From Lachnospiraceae bacterium MA2020 (GTDB lineage: Bacteria > Bacillota > Clostridia > Lachnospirales > Lachnospiraceae), in the NCBI GenBank assembly GCA_000746015.1, contig JQKK01000005.1:62001-126000 (forward strand): a stretch of DNA of 64,000 nt, given 5' to 3'. Shown here piece by piece: positions 43,793-52,869 of the stretch (its first letter is position 1; each line of letters opens with the position of its first letter). The translations under genes were made by a program, and so were the position numbers. The notes under the pieces are model-generated. The model had not been told where the DNA came from and did no database searches. It saw only the letters and a list, made by a program, of their open reading frames with translations.

Positions 43793-44995
43793 ATGGCAAA
43801 AAAATCAGTAAATGAATATTATCTGATGCACAAAGACATTCCGGTATGTCTGATGGAAATTTCCAACGACGGAACACTTGGGAAATATAGAAAGAATAAT
43901 TCTGCAATCGAGCATTTTCCACTAGGTGGTCAGATGAATGATATGAAATTTCACGACTGGTGGAAGGATCGAGCCATACCAAAAACAAGACATGGCGCTA
44001 AGACAGCACTTCAAAGACTTGGTTACGCTTCCACAAATTGTGCATTGGTTGATAACCTTGCACTAAGCCTTTCCGATTGCTATTGGATAAAGCCCAGAGG
44101 AGCAGACTTGACATGGAACGATGTCAATTTATTTACAAATGATTTTGTAGATACATTTGGTGAGATAACTATTAATCAGGACCATCTGATAGATATACGA
44201 AAAAAAACAAGGTTTAATTGTGCTACGTCACAAGGCGAATTGCAAAAAAAATGGTGTATAGATGATACTGGTCGCAGGTATATGGTAAAGGGAAATTATG
44301 GTGAATCTTACCAGCAGAGCTTAAATGAATTATTTGCTACAGAGCTTCACATGCAGCAGGGCTATTCAAATTACACTAAATACACACTTACAAAGCTCAG
44401 TGTAGAAGGTGATATGGAAGGAATAGGATGTCTATCCTATGATTTTTGCAGTGAAAATATAGAATGTATAAGTGCATGGGAGCTGTTGCAGACGACAAAG
44501 CTAAAACAAAATGAATCATATTTCTATCCTTTAAAAAAAGTATGTATGGATATAGGAATGACGGAACAGGCTTTTCATGAATTTATGGATTATCAGATTA
44601 TGACGGACTATTTGATTTCCAATACCGACAGACATATGAACAATATTGCAATCATGCGCAATCCTGATACACTGGAATTACTTGGCTTTGCACCTATATA
44701 TGATTCGGGTAATTCGATGTTTTACAATGTTCCATATGAAAAACTGGATAGTGTAAAGCTGGACGACATAAAGACACATTCATTTGTCGAAAGGGAATGT
44801 AAACTATTGTCATATGTAAAGAACAGAAATGCGGTTGACTTAAATAAGGCGCAGGTGAGTTTTGATATCTATACTAATGACATATACGAACGACAGATCA
44901 GAATACCTAAGCTTAAGGCAAAGTATGAGCAAAAATTGGCAAGATTATCTGCATTTCAGGCAGGAAAAGATATTTGGAAAGCCAGGAAGTTTTAA
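43793..44995 (+). CDS. HipA-like kinase domain protein
   Basis: 400-residue protein of the HipA-like kinase group. The catalytic-loop pattern SNTDRHMNNIAIMRN is near residue 280 and the metal-binding Asp is in PIYDSGNSMF near 301. An upstream MVKGNYGESY near 162 may supply the nucleotide-binding lysine and loop. HipA toxins phosphorylate targets such as glutamyl-tRNA synthetase; this relative's target is unknown. The partner HTH gene lies 3 bp upstream and ends immediately before it, a toxin-antitoxin-like layout. Length is close to E. coli HipA (440), but the N-terminal domain is different. No ribosome binding site is obvious, so coupling to the upstream gene is likely. Confidence 0.8.
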   Translation: MAKKSVNEYYLMHKDIPVCLMEISNDGTLGKYRKNNSAIEHFPLGGQMNDMKFHDWWKDRAIPKTRHGAKTALQRLGYASTNCALVDNLALSLSDCYWIKPRGADLTWNDVNLFTNDFVDTFGEITINQDHLIDIRKKTRFNCATSQGELQKKWCIDDTGRRYMVKGNYGESYQQSLNELFATELHMQQGYSNYTKYTLTKLSVEGDMEGIGCLSYDFCSENIECISAWELLQTTKLKQNESYFYPLKKVCMDIGMTEQAFHEFMDYQIMTDYLISNTDRHMNNIAIMRNPDTLELLGFAPIYDSGNSMFYNVPYEKLDSVKLDDIKTHSFVERECKLLSYVKNRNAVDLNKAQVSFDIYTNDIYERQIRIPKLKAKYEQKLARLSAFQAGKDIWKARKF

Positions 44996-45136
44996 AATGA
45001 TCGGGTATACAAGATTATAGTAAATTTTTTCGGAAGATAAATATGGATAAGCCTTATTTTTTCAGAAGTAATTGCCGATAAACAATATAGAGGTGTAGGT
45101 CATTTTATGTGCTTATCTGTTAGAGGAGGACTTGTC
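44996..45136 (+). promoter_or_regulatory. Interval with a second promoter remnant and a sigma-28 -10 box
   Basis: 45006-45046 repeats part of the ATPase 5' module (TATACAAGATTATAGTAAAT, TTCGGAAGATAAATATG) with the iterons deleted. GCCGATAA at 45074-45081 is a perfect sigma-28 -10 box 55 bp before the next gene, but the -35 position (45055-45058) reads TATT instead of TAAA. Confidence 0.45.
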
Positions 45137-46159
45137 ATGAAAGTTAATAGAGCAGGTCAGAATGGCATGGAAGCCATATTTAAGGTATCGGGAAACACGA
45201 ATAAGACAGAAAAAAGAGGAACCTCGGTTAGTGGAAGTATACTGGGCGCTGATCCTATTGCTTATAGGCGGGCGTTGGCTCATAAGCAGGCAATTAAGGT
45301 AGTGAAGGATGCTTTCAAGGGACAGCAGGGGACTGTTGACCGTATGAAAGGATATGAAGATCTTATAGGTCAGATGAAACAGCAAAATAGTGAGTATCGG
45401 GATACGATCAATGAAGGCTATAAAAAGATTGATGACCTGCAGAAACAGTATGGAATAAGTGATGAGTCTGAAGAACAGAAGGAGGCGGAGCTGCTTGCGC
45501 GTGCTGTTGAAAAGCCCTTTGAATTAAGTGAAGAGGAGAGGGCAAAGGTAGCCGATATCAAAGAGCGCGGGCTTACTGAGTATCAGCAAAAATATCTCTC
45601 TGAGAAAGAGGATATCAAGCATTGGGAGAGAGAAATTGATACTAATAATGCAAATATCAATTCGCTCAATCAGTCTATAAAAGAGATGAAGAAAGCCATG
45701 CTAAAGGATCAGTCGATGGTAAAGGCAACGAAAGCGGCGGATGAGATGGAGATTCAGGCAGCTAAAAATGAAGCAGTAGCACTTATTGCCGAAGCCAAGG
45801 ATAATATCGAAGATGACCTTGAAGAGACGATCGAGAAGGCTGAAGAGATCAAGGAGAAGCGTGCAGAGGAAGAAGAGAAGGAACTTGAGGCAAAGGAACG
45901 TGAAGCACGTATTCAGGAGATGATCGAGCGCATAAGAGAAAGTAGTGAGGAAAATAAGGAAAGAACGGAAGATGATAAATCGGATGACGAACTTTCTGTA
46001 GATGCTCTGCTTGCCCGACATGAAGCACTTTCTGCACCTGATCTTTCCGAGACCAAGGGTACAAAGGACAAGATTAACAACGAAATAAAAACAATAGCGG
46101 CAAAACTCAGGCTTGTCGTGGACGACATCAAAGGCGCTGAAGTTGATAAGTCTATATAA
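45137..46159 (+). CDS. Charged coiled-coil protein of unknown function
   Basis: 340 residues; I do not recognise the family. ATG at 45137 has AGGAGG 7 bp upstream and is preferred to 45107. The N-terminus reads MKVNRAG, then a conserved-looking stretch GADPIAYRRALAHKQAIKVV near residues 42-61, of a kind seen in uncharacterised Lachnospiraceae proteins. The remainder is almost wholly helical and highly charged, with coiled coils at about 70-115, 150-205 and 215-290. There is no signal peptide or membrane helix. The possible sigma-28 box upstream links it to motility. It ends at a hairpin shared with the convergent mscS gene. Confidence 0.72.
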   Translation: MKVNRAGQNGMEAIFKVSGNTNKTEKRGTSVSGSILGADPIAYRRALAHKQAIKVVKDAFKGQQGTVDRMKGYEDLIGQMKQQNSEYRDTINEGYKKIDDLQKQYGISDESEEQKEAELLARAVEKPFELSEEERAKVADIKERGLTEYQQKYLSEKEDIKHWEREIDTNNANINSLNQSIKEMKKAMLKDQSMVKATKAADEMEIQAAKNEAVALIAEAKDNIEDDLEETIEKAEEIKEKRAEEEEKELEAKEREARIQEMIERIRESSEENKERTEDDKSDDELSVDALLARHEALSAPDLSETKGTKDKINNEIKTIAAKLRLVVDDIKGAEVDKSI

Positions 46160-46254
46160 AATAATAATGAAGTTGGGCGAGCATGTCTTTAAGTTGTGAA
46201 AAAAGATATGTTGTGATTTTAAGAGCCTGGAAGAAATAATAAAGACGTATAGAG

Positions 46255-46305
46255 TAAATTAATGTTAAAACCCCAGGTCGTGGACTCTGCGACCTGGGGG
46301 TTTTT
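46255..46305. terminator. Bidirectional terminator between convergent genes
   Basis: CCCCAGGTCG (46271-46280) pairs with CGACCTGGGG (46290-46299), flanked by AAAA on the left and TTTTT on the right, so it works on both strands. The preceding AGTAAATTAATGTTAAAA repeats the flank of the terminator at 43247. Confidence 0.85.
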
Positions 46306-46311
46306 GTAACA

Positions 46312-47193
46312 CTACTTTTTCATTATCACATCTACATGGTTGTATGGTATTTCTATGCCATTTTCCTTCAATGCGTTAAAAACTGAGGTGTTGATCTCGT
46401 CTTTAAGGACTTCGCTCTTTATGTTTGATGGAAAACGTACTGTTGCGCCCATGATAAGCGCGCTATCCTTCAGCTCCAAAAAATATACAGATCTGGTATT
46501 AGGATTAGTCTTATCATACTCATCAGTATTTAATGTGAGCGGATTGTCGCATATTGTTTTACGGATAATTTTTTTGGCATGCTCTACATCGGAGTCATAG
46601 CTTATCGGAAACTTAAAAACTACCGATCTTGGGACATCTCCATAGCTATAGTTTATGACTTTCATTGCATTTGCCCTGCTGTTTGGTATGATCGCCCTTG
46701 TAGTATCAAGAAGGATTATAACCACGTGACGCAAAGTCATCGACTCCACGACACCCGTAGTACCATCTTCAAATTCTATCCTGGAGCCTACATCAAACGG
46801 CTTGTAAAGACTTATCTGAAGACCTGCAAACATATCTTTTATGGTATCCTGGGCTGCAAATCCGACGATGGCTGCCACTACCGCAGTACTGCCAAGGAGT
46901 GAGCGCGCTATCTGATCACCACCCAAAGGCAGCACGATAAAACAAACAACTATCGCTACAGTTATTACTCTTTCAATAAACTGAAGGGTTAAACTTTTTC
47001 CATTTTTTTTCTCGAAGTGTTTTATTGCTTTGTTTTTAATTTTCAAAACAAGTAAAAAAACACCAAGATACAGCGCCAGTGCAACGACGAGTATCACTAT
47101 TATGAATATCAAGAGTTTAATAGTAGCGCTGTCAGACAGTCCTGACAAAAAACTTATTGCTTCTTTATAAAAAGTATCAGCAGATTCTTTCAT
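46312..47193 (-). CDS. Small-conductance mechanosensitive channel (MscS family)
   Basis: 293-residue membrane channel that opens under membrane tension to release solutes on hypo-osmotic shock. There are three hydrophobic helices: about 25-52, 76-100 and the pore-lining TM3 near 100-125 (LLGSTAVVAAIVGFAAQDTIKDMFAG). The beta domain starts at KPFDVGSRIEF and a C-terminal alpha-beta domain ends at PYNHVDVIMKK. The start at 47193 (MKESADT) has AAGGGGG 5 bp upstream, preferred to an ATG 24 bp earlier. It is convergent with the coiled-coil gene. Confidence 0.9.
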   Translation of the reverse strand: MKESADTFYKEAISFLSGLSDSATIKLLIFIIVILVVALALYLGVFLLVLKIKNKAIKHFEKKNGKSLTLQFIERVITVAIVVCFIVLPLGGDQIARSLLGSTAVVAAIVGFAAQDTIKDMFAGLQISLYKPFDVGSRIEFEDGTTGVVESMTLRHVVIILLDTTRAIIPNSRANAMKVINYSYGDVPRSVVFKFPISYDSDVEHAKKIIRKTICDNPLTLNTDEYDKTNPNTRSVYFLELKDSALIMGATVRFPSNIKSEVLKDEINTSVFNALKENGIEIPYNHVDVIMKK

Positions 47194-47373
47194 GTATTCC
47201 CCCTTAATAAAAGACAAAATTTGGTATCGCTATTATTTATATCGGCATAAATATTTAATTCTTAAGGACAACTATGCTTTTTCGTGTAAAAGTGAATAGT
47301 TTATCGGGTATATATATTGCATTTCATTTACTATTATAAAATTATACATAATTATGAATGCGAGGGTACTTCT

Positions 47374-49515
47374 TTGAATAAAGACATGATGAAAAGAGCT
47401 AAAGAACTGGTGTCTCAGATGACGCTTGAGGAAAAGATGAGTCAGATGCTGCATCATTCTCCGGCTATCGAGAGACTCGGCATACCTGCATACTGCTGGT
47501 GGAGCGAGGCACTTCATGGCGTGGCGAGAGCAGGAGATGCTACAGTATTTCCACAGGCGATAGGACTTGGCGCGACTTTTGATGAAGAGCTTGTAGAGAA
47601 GATTGCAGACGTGACTTCTACAGAAGGACGCGCAAAGTTCAATGAGTTTTCAAAGCATGAGGACAGAGACATTTATAAAGGCCTGACATTTTGGGCACCA
47701 AATGTAAATATATTCCGTGATCCACGATGGGGACGCGGTCATGAGACTTATGGAGAAGATCCATATCTCACAGGTCAGCTCGGCATGGCATTTGTAAGAG
47801 GACTTCAGGGCGAAGACCTCGACAATCCAAAGGCAGCGGCTTGCGCAAAGCATTTTGCGGTACATTCAGGACCTGAGGCAGACCGCCATCACTTTGATGC
47901 AAAGGTGTCAAAGCAGGATCTTTATGATACTTACCTTTATGCATTTAAGAGGCTTGTAAAGGACGCCAAGGTCGAGGCTGTCATGGGCGCGTACAACAGA
48001 GTAAACGGTGAGCCGGCATGCGGAAGCAAGACACTGCTTAAAAACATACTTAGACGTGACTGGGGCTTTGAAGGCCATGTGGTTTCTGACTGCTGGGCTA
48101 TCAAGGACTTCCATGAAAACCACAAAGTGACAGGCTGCGAAGTAGAGTCAGCAGCTATGGCTGTAAACAATGGTTGTGATCTCAACTGTGGCTGTGTTTA
48201 TGAAAAGATGATATATGCTTACAAGGCAGGACTTGTAAAGGAAGAGACTATAGATGCAGCAGTAGAGCGACTTATGGAGATCCGTCTCCGTCTTGGCACA
48301 CTTCCGGAGCACAAGAGCAAGTATGATGATATACCATATGAAGTGCTTGAGTGCAAAGAGCATATAGACCTTGCAGTAGAAGCAGCAAGGAGAAGTATGG
48401 TACTTTTGAAGAACGACGGGATACTTCCACTTAAGAAGGGAGAGTATAAAACTGTCGGCGTGATAGGACCAAATTCAAACTCACGAATTGCGCTTGTTGG
48501 TAATTACGAAGGAATATCTTCTGAATATATAACACCGCTTGAAGGGATAAAGGCATACCTTGGCGATGAGACAAGGGTTTTCCATGCAGACGGCACACAT
48601 CTTTGGAAAGACAGGATGCATGGACTCGGAGAGGCAAGAGATGGCTTTGCTGAGGCAATGACAGTGGCAGAGCATTCAGATGTAGTGATCATGTGCCTTG
48701 GACTTGATGCGACTATAGAAGGTGAAGAGGGAGATGCAGGAAATGAGTTTGGAAGCGGAGATAAAAAGAGCCTTAAGCTTCCGGGACTTCAGCAGGAACT
48801 TCTTGAAAAGATCACAGCAATAGGAAAGCCGGTCGTACTTTTAGTCCTTGCAGGCTCAGCACTTGACCTTTCATGGGCTGATGAAAATGTAAATGCTATA
48901 GTGCAGTGTTTCTATCCGGGCGCAAGAGGAGGTAAGGCAATAGCCGAGCTTCTCTATGGTGAGTTCAGCCCTAGCGCAAAGCTTCCGATAACATTTTACA
49001 GGTCTGATGATGACCTTCCGGATTTCAAAGATTACAGTATGGAAGGCCGTACTTACAGATATTTCAAGGGAAGTCCACTTTATCCATTTGGATATGGAAA
49101 GAGCTATTCAAAGATAAGTTACAGCGACGCTTCTATCGACAGGACAGAAGGCACAGCTGAGGATACCTTCACAGTTGATTTCACAGTAAAAAATGATGGT
49201 GAATATCTTCAGCATGAGGCAGTGCAGCTCTATGTAAAAGATGTGGAGGCAAGCACAAGAGTTGCAAACTGGACTTTGAGAAAGATCGCAAATGTAGAGC
49301 TTAAGCCGGGAGAAGAGAGGCATATAAGCTTTGTTCTGACAAAGAGAGACTTTGCTATAATAGATGAAAAAGGCAGATGCATCGTGGAGCCGGGAAGCTT
49401 TAAGATCGCACTGGGTGGACAGCAGCCGGATGAAAGAAGTAGAGAGCTTACAGGAGAGAGCTGTCATTTCTTTGACATAAACATAAATGGGGAAACAGTA
49501 GAAGCTGAGTATTGA
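47374..49515 (+). CDS. Glycoside hydrolase family 3 beta-xylosidase/beta-glucosidase (TTG start)
   Basis: 713-residue cytoplasmic exo-glycosidase with no signal peptide. TTG at 47374 has GAGGG 7 bp upstream; the ATG at 47386 is too far from it, and an ATG at 47317 is upstream of it. GH3 features: CWWSEALHGVARAG (typical of the xylosidase-type branch), KHFAVHSGPE, and the nucleophile Asp239 in VVSDCWAI. The second alpha/beta domain and a fibronectin III-like C-terminus (about 600-690) are present. It likely releases xylose, or glucose/arabinose, from imported oligosaccharides. It opens the locus, with the SGNH hydrolase 22 bp downstream. Confidence 0.9.
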   Translation: MNKDMMKRAKELVSQMTLEEKMSQMLHHSPAIERLGIPAYCWWSEALHGVARAGDATVFPQAIGLGATFDEELVEKIADVTSTEGRAKFNEFSKHEDRDIYKGLTFWAPNVNIFRDPRWGRGHETYGEDPYLTGQLGMAFVRGLQGEDLDNPKAAACAKHFAVHSGPEADRHHFDAKVSKQDLYDTYLYAFKRLVKDAKVEAVMGAYNRVNGEPACGSKTLLKNILRRDWGFEGHVVSDCWAIKDFHENHKVTGCEVESAAMAVNNGCDLNCGCVYEKMIYAYKAGLVKEETIDAAVERLMEIRLRLGTLPEHKSKYDDIPYEVLECKEHIDLAVEAARRSMVLLKNDGILPLKKGEYKTVGVIGPNSNSRIALVGNYEGISSEYITPLEGIKAYLGDETRVFHADGTHLWKDRMHGLGEARDGFAEAMTVAEHSDVVIMCLGLDATIEGEEGDAGNEFGSGDKKSLKLPGLQQELLEKITAIGKPVVLLVLAGSALDLSWADENVNAIVQCFYPGARGGKAIAELLYGEFSPSAKLPITFYRSDDDLPDFKDYSMEGRTYRYFKGSPLYPFGYGKSYSKISYSDASIDRTEGTAEDTFTVDFTVKNDGEYLQHEAVQLYVKDVEASTRVANWTLRKIANVELKPGEERHISFVLTKRDFAIIDEKGRCIVEPGSFKIALGGQQPDERSRELTGESCHFFDININGETVEAEY

Positions 49516-49537
49516 TGAGATGCGAGGAGGTATTGAA

Positions 49538-51244
49538 ATGGAAATCGTAAAAGCACCAACAGATCCGGAAAAGAACAGACCATTTTTTTACATCATGAAG
49601 GATCATGAGATATTTACAGCACCGGATGAAGAAAAAGACGGCAGAGGAGTATCATTCTTATATCAGAGTGATGGCAGACTTACAAGTAGCGCGGGCTTTG
49701 TAGGAAATGTAACCGACGACAGGATCATTAAGCTGCTTGAGACAGTGTCAGGCTTTAAGGAGCTTGTTCACAGTGTAGGTGTAACTGTTGAAATGGAGAA
49801 TAAGTCAGAGGATGTAGAGTTTGTTTTCCAGATGTATGGTAAAAAGGATCTTTATGGCGGCGGAGCTAATCTGGTAGCAGATTTTAAGGCAGACTCTTCT
49901 GAAAAAAGGATATACTTGAGCGATATTGACTGGAAGGCAGATGACGATGTACCGGGACAGATAAGGGTATATACACCATCACCTGAAGAAAAAGCATTCT
50001 TAAGTGTCAGACTTTACCTCAATGACGGTTTTGAAGCACCGCCTCAGATAGAAGAAAAAGAGGTTGACATAAATTCGCCTGAGTATTCTGAGATGATTGA
50101 AAGATCTGTCGTAAACGTTGGAAATGGCGAGAGACTCACTAAGCTTAAAGAAAAGGCTGAGAGAGGCGAGGATGTTACCATAGCTTATATCGGAGGCTCT
50201 ATCACTCAGGGTGCTGGTGCGACTCCTATTAATACGGAGTGCTATGCTTATAAGTCATTCCTTGGATTTAAGAAGCTTCTCGGCGGCGGTGAAAATATCC
50301 ACTACCTCAAGGCTGGTGTCGGCGGTACTCCATCCGAGCTTGGTATGATAAGATTTGACAGGGATGTGCTTAAGGATGGCAAGGTAAAGCCTGATCTTGT
50401 TATAGTAGAGTTTGCCGTAAATGATGAAGGTGATGAAACAAAGGGAAATTGCTTTGAGAGTCTTGTGAGAAAGATACTTGCTCTTGAGTGGGAGCCTGCT
50501 GTAATGATCATGTTCTCAGTATTTTCAGATGACTTCAATCTGCAGGAGAGACTTGCGCCGGTTGGCATGAGATATGACCTGCCTATGGCAAGTGTAAAGG
50601 ACGCTGTGGTTCCGCAGTTTTATGACCGCGACAAGAGAATACTGACAAAGCATCAGTACTTCTATGACATGTTCCACCCGACAAATTTAGGTCATACGAT
50701 CATGGCAGACTGTCTCATCAGAGTTATGGAAAAATCGCTGAAAAATCATAAAGCTGAGTATACATATCTACCAAAACTTGATGAAGCCCCTATTATTGGA
50801 AATACATTTGATGATATAATCCTCTTGGACAAAAAGGATAATACAGGACTTGCCAAAGTCGAAGAAGGCGGCTTCACACTTACAGATACAGTGCTGCAGT
50901 CAGTTGAGATGGATATGGATCTTGATATGACACCGGAGTTCCCATACAACTGGATGTATGATGGAGCAGTATGTGATCACAAGAGCTTTAACATGACTAT
51001 CAATTGTAAGGCACTTGTCATTGTGATGAAGGATTCAGGCGAAGTAGATGCTGCGACTGCAAAGGTATATGTTGACGGCAAATTTGTGCGCGACCTCGAT
51101 CCGTATGTAAACAGATGGTGTCACTGCAATCCACTCATCATCATCGATGAAAAGGAGTCAGCTGAGCACAGAGTAGAAGTACGAGTTGACGAAGACGAAG
51201 TAAGAAATAAATTTACTATTCTTGGATTTGGCGTAGTCAGATAA
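49538..51244 (+). CDS. SGNH-type carbohydrate esterase with flanking beta domains
   Basis: 568 residues, no signal peptide. An N-terminal beta-sandwich (about 1-185) is followed by an SGNH hydrolase domain (about 208-395): block I AYIGGSITQG with Ser near 220, GVGGT as block II, FAVND as block III near 297, and DMFH as block V at about 377-380. A C-terminal beta domain (about 410-568) follows. ATG at 49538 follows AGGAGG; an ATG at 49520 would include that site. In this xylan context it probably removes acetyl groups from xylo-oligosaccharides inside the cell. Confidence 0.85.
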   Translation: MEIVKAPTDPEKNRPFFYIMKDHEIFTAPDEEKDGRGVSFLYQSDGRLTSSAGFVGNVTDDRIIKLLETVSGFKELVHSVGVTVEMENKSEDVEFVFQMYGKKDLYGGGANLVADFKADSSEKRIYLSDIDWKADDDVPGQIRVYTPSPEEKAFLSVRLYLNDGFEAPPQIEEKEVDINSPEYSEMIERSVVNVGNGERLTKLKEKAERGEDVTIAYIGGSITQGAGATPINTECYAYKSFLGFKKLLGGGENIHYLKAGVGGTPSELGMIRFDRDVLKDGKVKPDLVIVEFAVNDEGDETKGNCFESLVRKILALEWEPAVMIMFSVFSDDFNLQERLAPVGMRYDLPMASVKDAVVPQFYDRDKRILTKHQYFYDMFHPTNLGHTIMADCLIRVMEKSLKNHKAEYTYLPKLDEAPIIGNTFDDIILLDKKDNTGLAKVEEGGFTLTDTVLQSVEMDMDLDMTPEFPYNWMYDGAVCDHKSFNMTINCKALVIVMKDSGEVDAATAKVYVDGKFVRDLDPYVNRWCHCNPLIIIDEKESAEHRVEVRVDEDEVRNKFTILGFGVVR

Positions 51245-51257
51245 GGTTATATAATTT

Positions 51258-52859
51258 ATGGCTGGATTTTTTGCAATGATAAAGAATAGGATTTACAGGA
51301 TAAAGAACCGGAGGAAAATGCTGGTTCTTTATTTTGCGTGTGTAATTATTCCTATCATTATTACAGATATATATGTACTTTCGGCGCTGTACCGTGCCGA
51401 GCAGAGTTCACGGGAGCACAGGCTTGAAAATGAGGCAAATGCCATACACTACACTTTTTTTAACAGTGTGGATGAGGCGGCAAGATTTGGAAACACTGTA
51501 TATACGAGCATGTATGTGTATCGCTTCATGCATAGGGAATTCGCCTCAGAGATGGAATACTATGACGCTTATAACGAATTTTTTAGCAATCCACTGGTAA
51601 ATCAGGTTAATAAGCAGTCCGGAATAGAGTATAAGTTTTACATCGATAACGATACCATAACGAGCGGAGACCAGATACAGCAGATAGATAAGGCAGAGGG
51701 TCTTGACTGGTATGAGTATATGATAAATTCCGGCAGACCCAAAGGTCTTTTCTTTGGCGGTAAGAAGATTTTTGATGGCTCTGTGCAGAGAAAGATGTAT
51801 TATTTCCAAAGACTGAATTATTTCGACAATTCATCTAAGGATATTTTTTTAATAGAGTTTGACTATACGAAATTAGCGCAGAAGATTCAAAACTTAAACT
51901 GTGAGTCAAAGGCATATATCTGTGATGACAGGCGTGTGCTGATGACAAACAGTACTTACAGCAATGTAAACAAAAGGTATACCAGTGCCAACGTATTATC
52001 TGATGCTTCATTCAGGGTACCGATGCAGGTATACGGACTGGAGCTATATATAGTTGTTGAGGATGGAGGCAATATTCCGATACATCTTATATATAAGAAG
52101 TGGTATATTTTGGGACCATTGCTTCTCATAAACATCCTTTTCCCGATGTACATGATGGTACAGATAATGAGGGTGATCTACGCAAACAAATTGCGTGAGC
52201 AGGAGATGGTCGTTGCGCAGAAAAACGCCGAGCTGCTGGCACTTCACAGCCAGATCAATCCACACTTTCTATTTAATGCACTGGAAAGTATCCGCATGCA
52301 TTCGCTCTTGAAGCAGGAGAGAGAGACTGCGGAAATGGTTGAAAAGCTGGCAAAGCTTCAGAGGCAATACACTGAGTGGCAGGATGATATAATATCTATT
52401 GAGAAAGAGCTGGAGTTTGTAGGGGCATATCTTGAGTTGCAGAAATACAGATTTGGCGATAGACTTTCTTTTGACATCGATGTTTCTGATGAATGCAGGA
52501 AGTACAAAATTCCGAAGCTTACGTTGGTCACATTTGTTGAGAATGCCTGCATACATGGGATTGAGAGCAAGACTAGCCCGGGCTGGATATTTGTAAGGGC
52601 CTATAGAGAGGGCGAGAACATGCTGCTCGAAATCGAAGATACAGGCAACGGTATGTTGGGGCTTGAAGCAATAGAGCTTGCAGCAAAGATGCGTGGTGCA
52701 AGTATCGATATGCTTAAAACCAAGGGCAGAGTGGGTATAATAAATGCCTGCCTGCGCTTAAAGATGATGACTGAGAACAATGTAGAGTTTGAAGTTGACT
52801 CAGAGCAGGGAGCCGGCACACTTATCCAGATGAAAATGCCGACAAAGTATATGTTGTAA
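51258..52859 (+). CDS. Sensor histidine kinase, YesM/LytS type
   Basis: 533-residue membrane kinase. TM1 is about 22-44, an extracytoplasmic sensor spans about 45-278, and TM2 is about 280-303 (WYILGPLLLINILFPMYMMV). The His_kinase domain has HSQINPHFLFNALESIRM with the phosphorylated His near 336; the HATPase domain has FVENACIHGIE as N-box and EDTGNGM as G-box. No HAMP domain is clear. It pairs with the AraC-type response regulator 10 bp downstream and probably senses xylo-oligosaccharides or the loaded binding protein. Confidence 0.9.
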   Translation: MAGFFAMIKNRIYRIKNRRKMLVLYFACVIIPIIITDIYVLSALYRAEQSSREHRLENEANAIHYTFFNSVDEAARFGNTVYTSMYVYRFMHREFASEMEYYDAYNEFFSNPLVNQVNKQSGIEYKFYIDNDTITSGDQIQQIDKAEGLDWYEYMINSGRPKGLFFGGKKIFDGSVQRKMYYFQRLNYFDNSSKDIFLIEFDYTKLAQKIQNLNCESKAYICDDRRVLMTNSTYSNVNKRYTSANVLSDASFRVPMQVYGLELYIVVEDGGNIPIHLIYKKWYILGPLLLINILFPMYMMVQIMRVIYANKLREQEMVVAQKNAELLALHSQINPHFLFNALESIRMHSLLKQERETAEMVEKLAKLQRQYTEWQDDIISIEKELEFVGAYLELQKYRFGDRLSFDIDVSDECRKYKIPKLTLVTFVENACIHGIESKTSPGWIFVRAYREGENMLLEIEDTGNGMLGLEAIELAAKMRGASIDMLKTKGRVGIINACLRLKMMTENNVEFEVDSEQGAGTLIQMKMPTKYML

Positions 52860-52869
52860 GGGGATAGAA

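Noticed and set aside
38839-46310. Integrated prophage or conjugative element
   Set aside because: No integrase, transposase, structural or transfer genes and no tRNA or flanking attachment repeats were found; the patch looks like accumulated small duplications.
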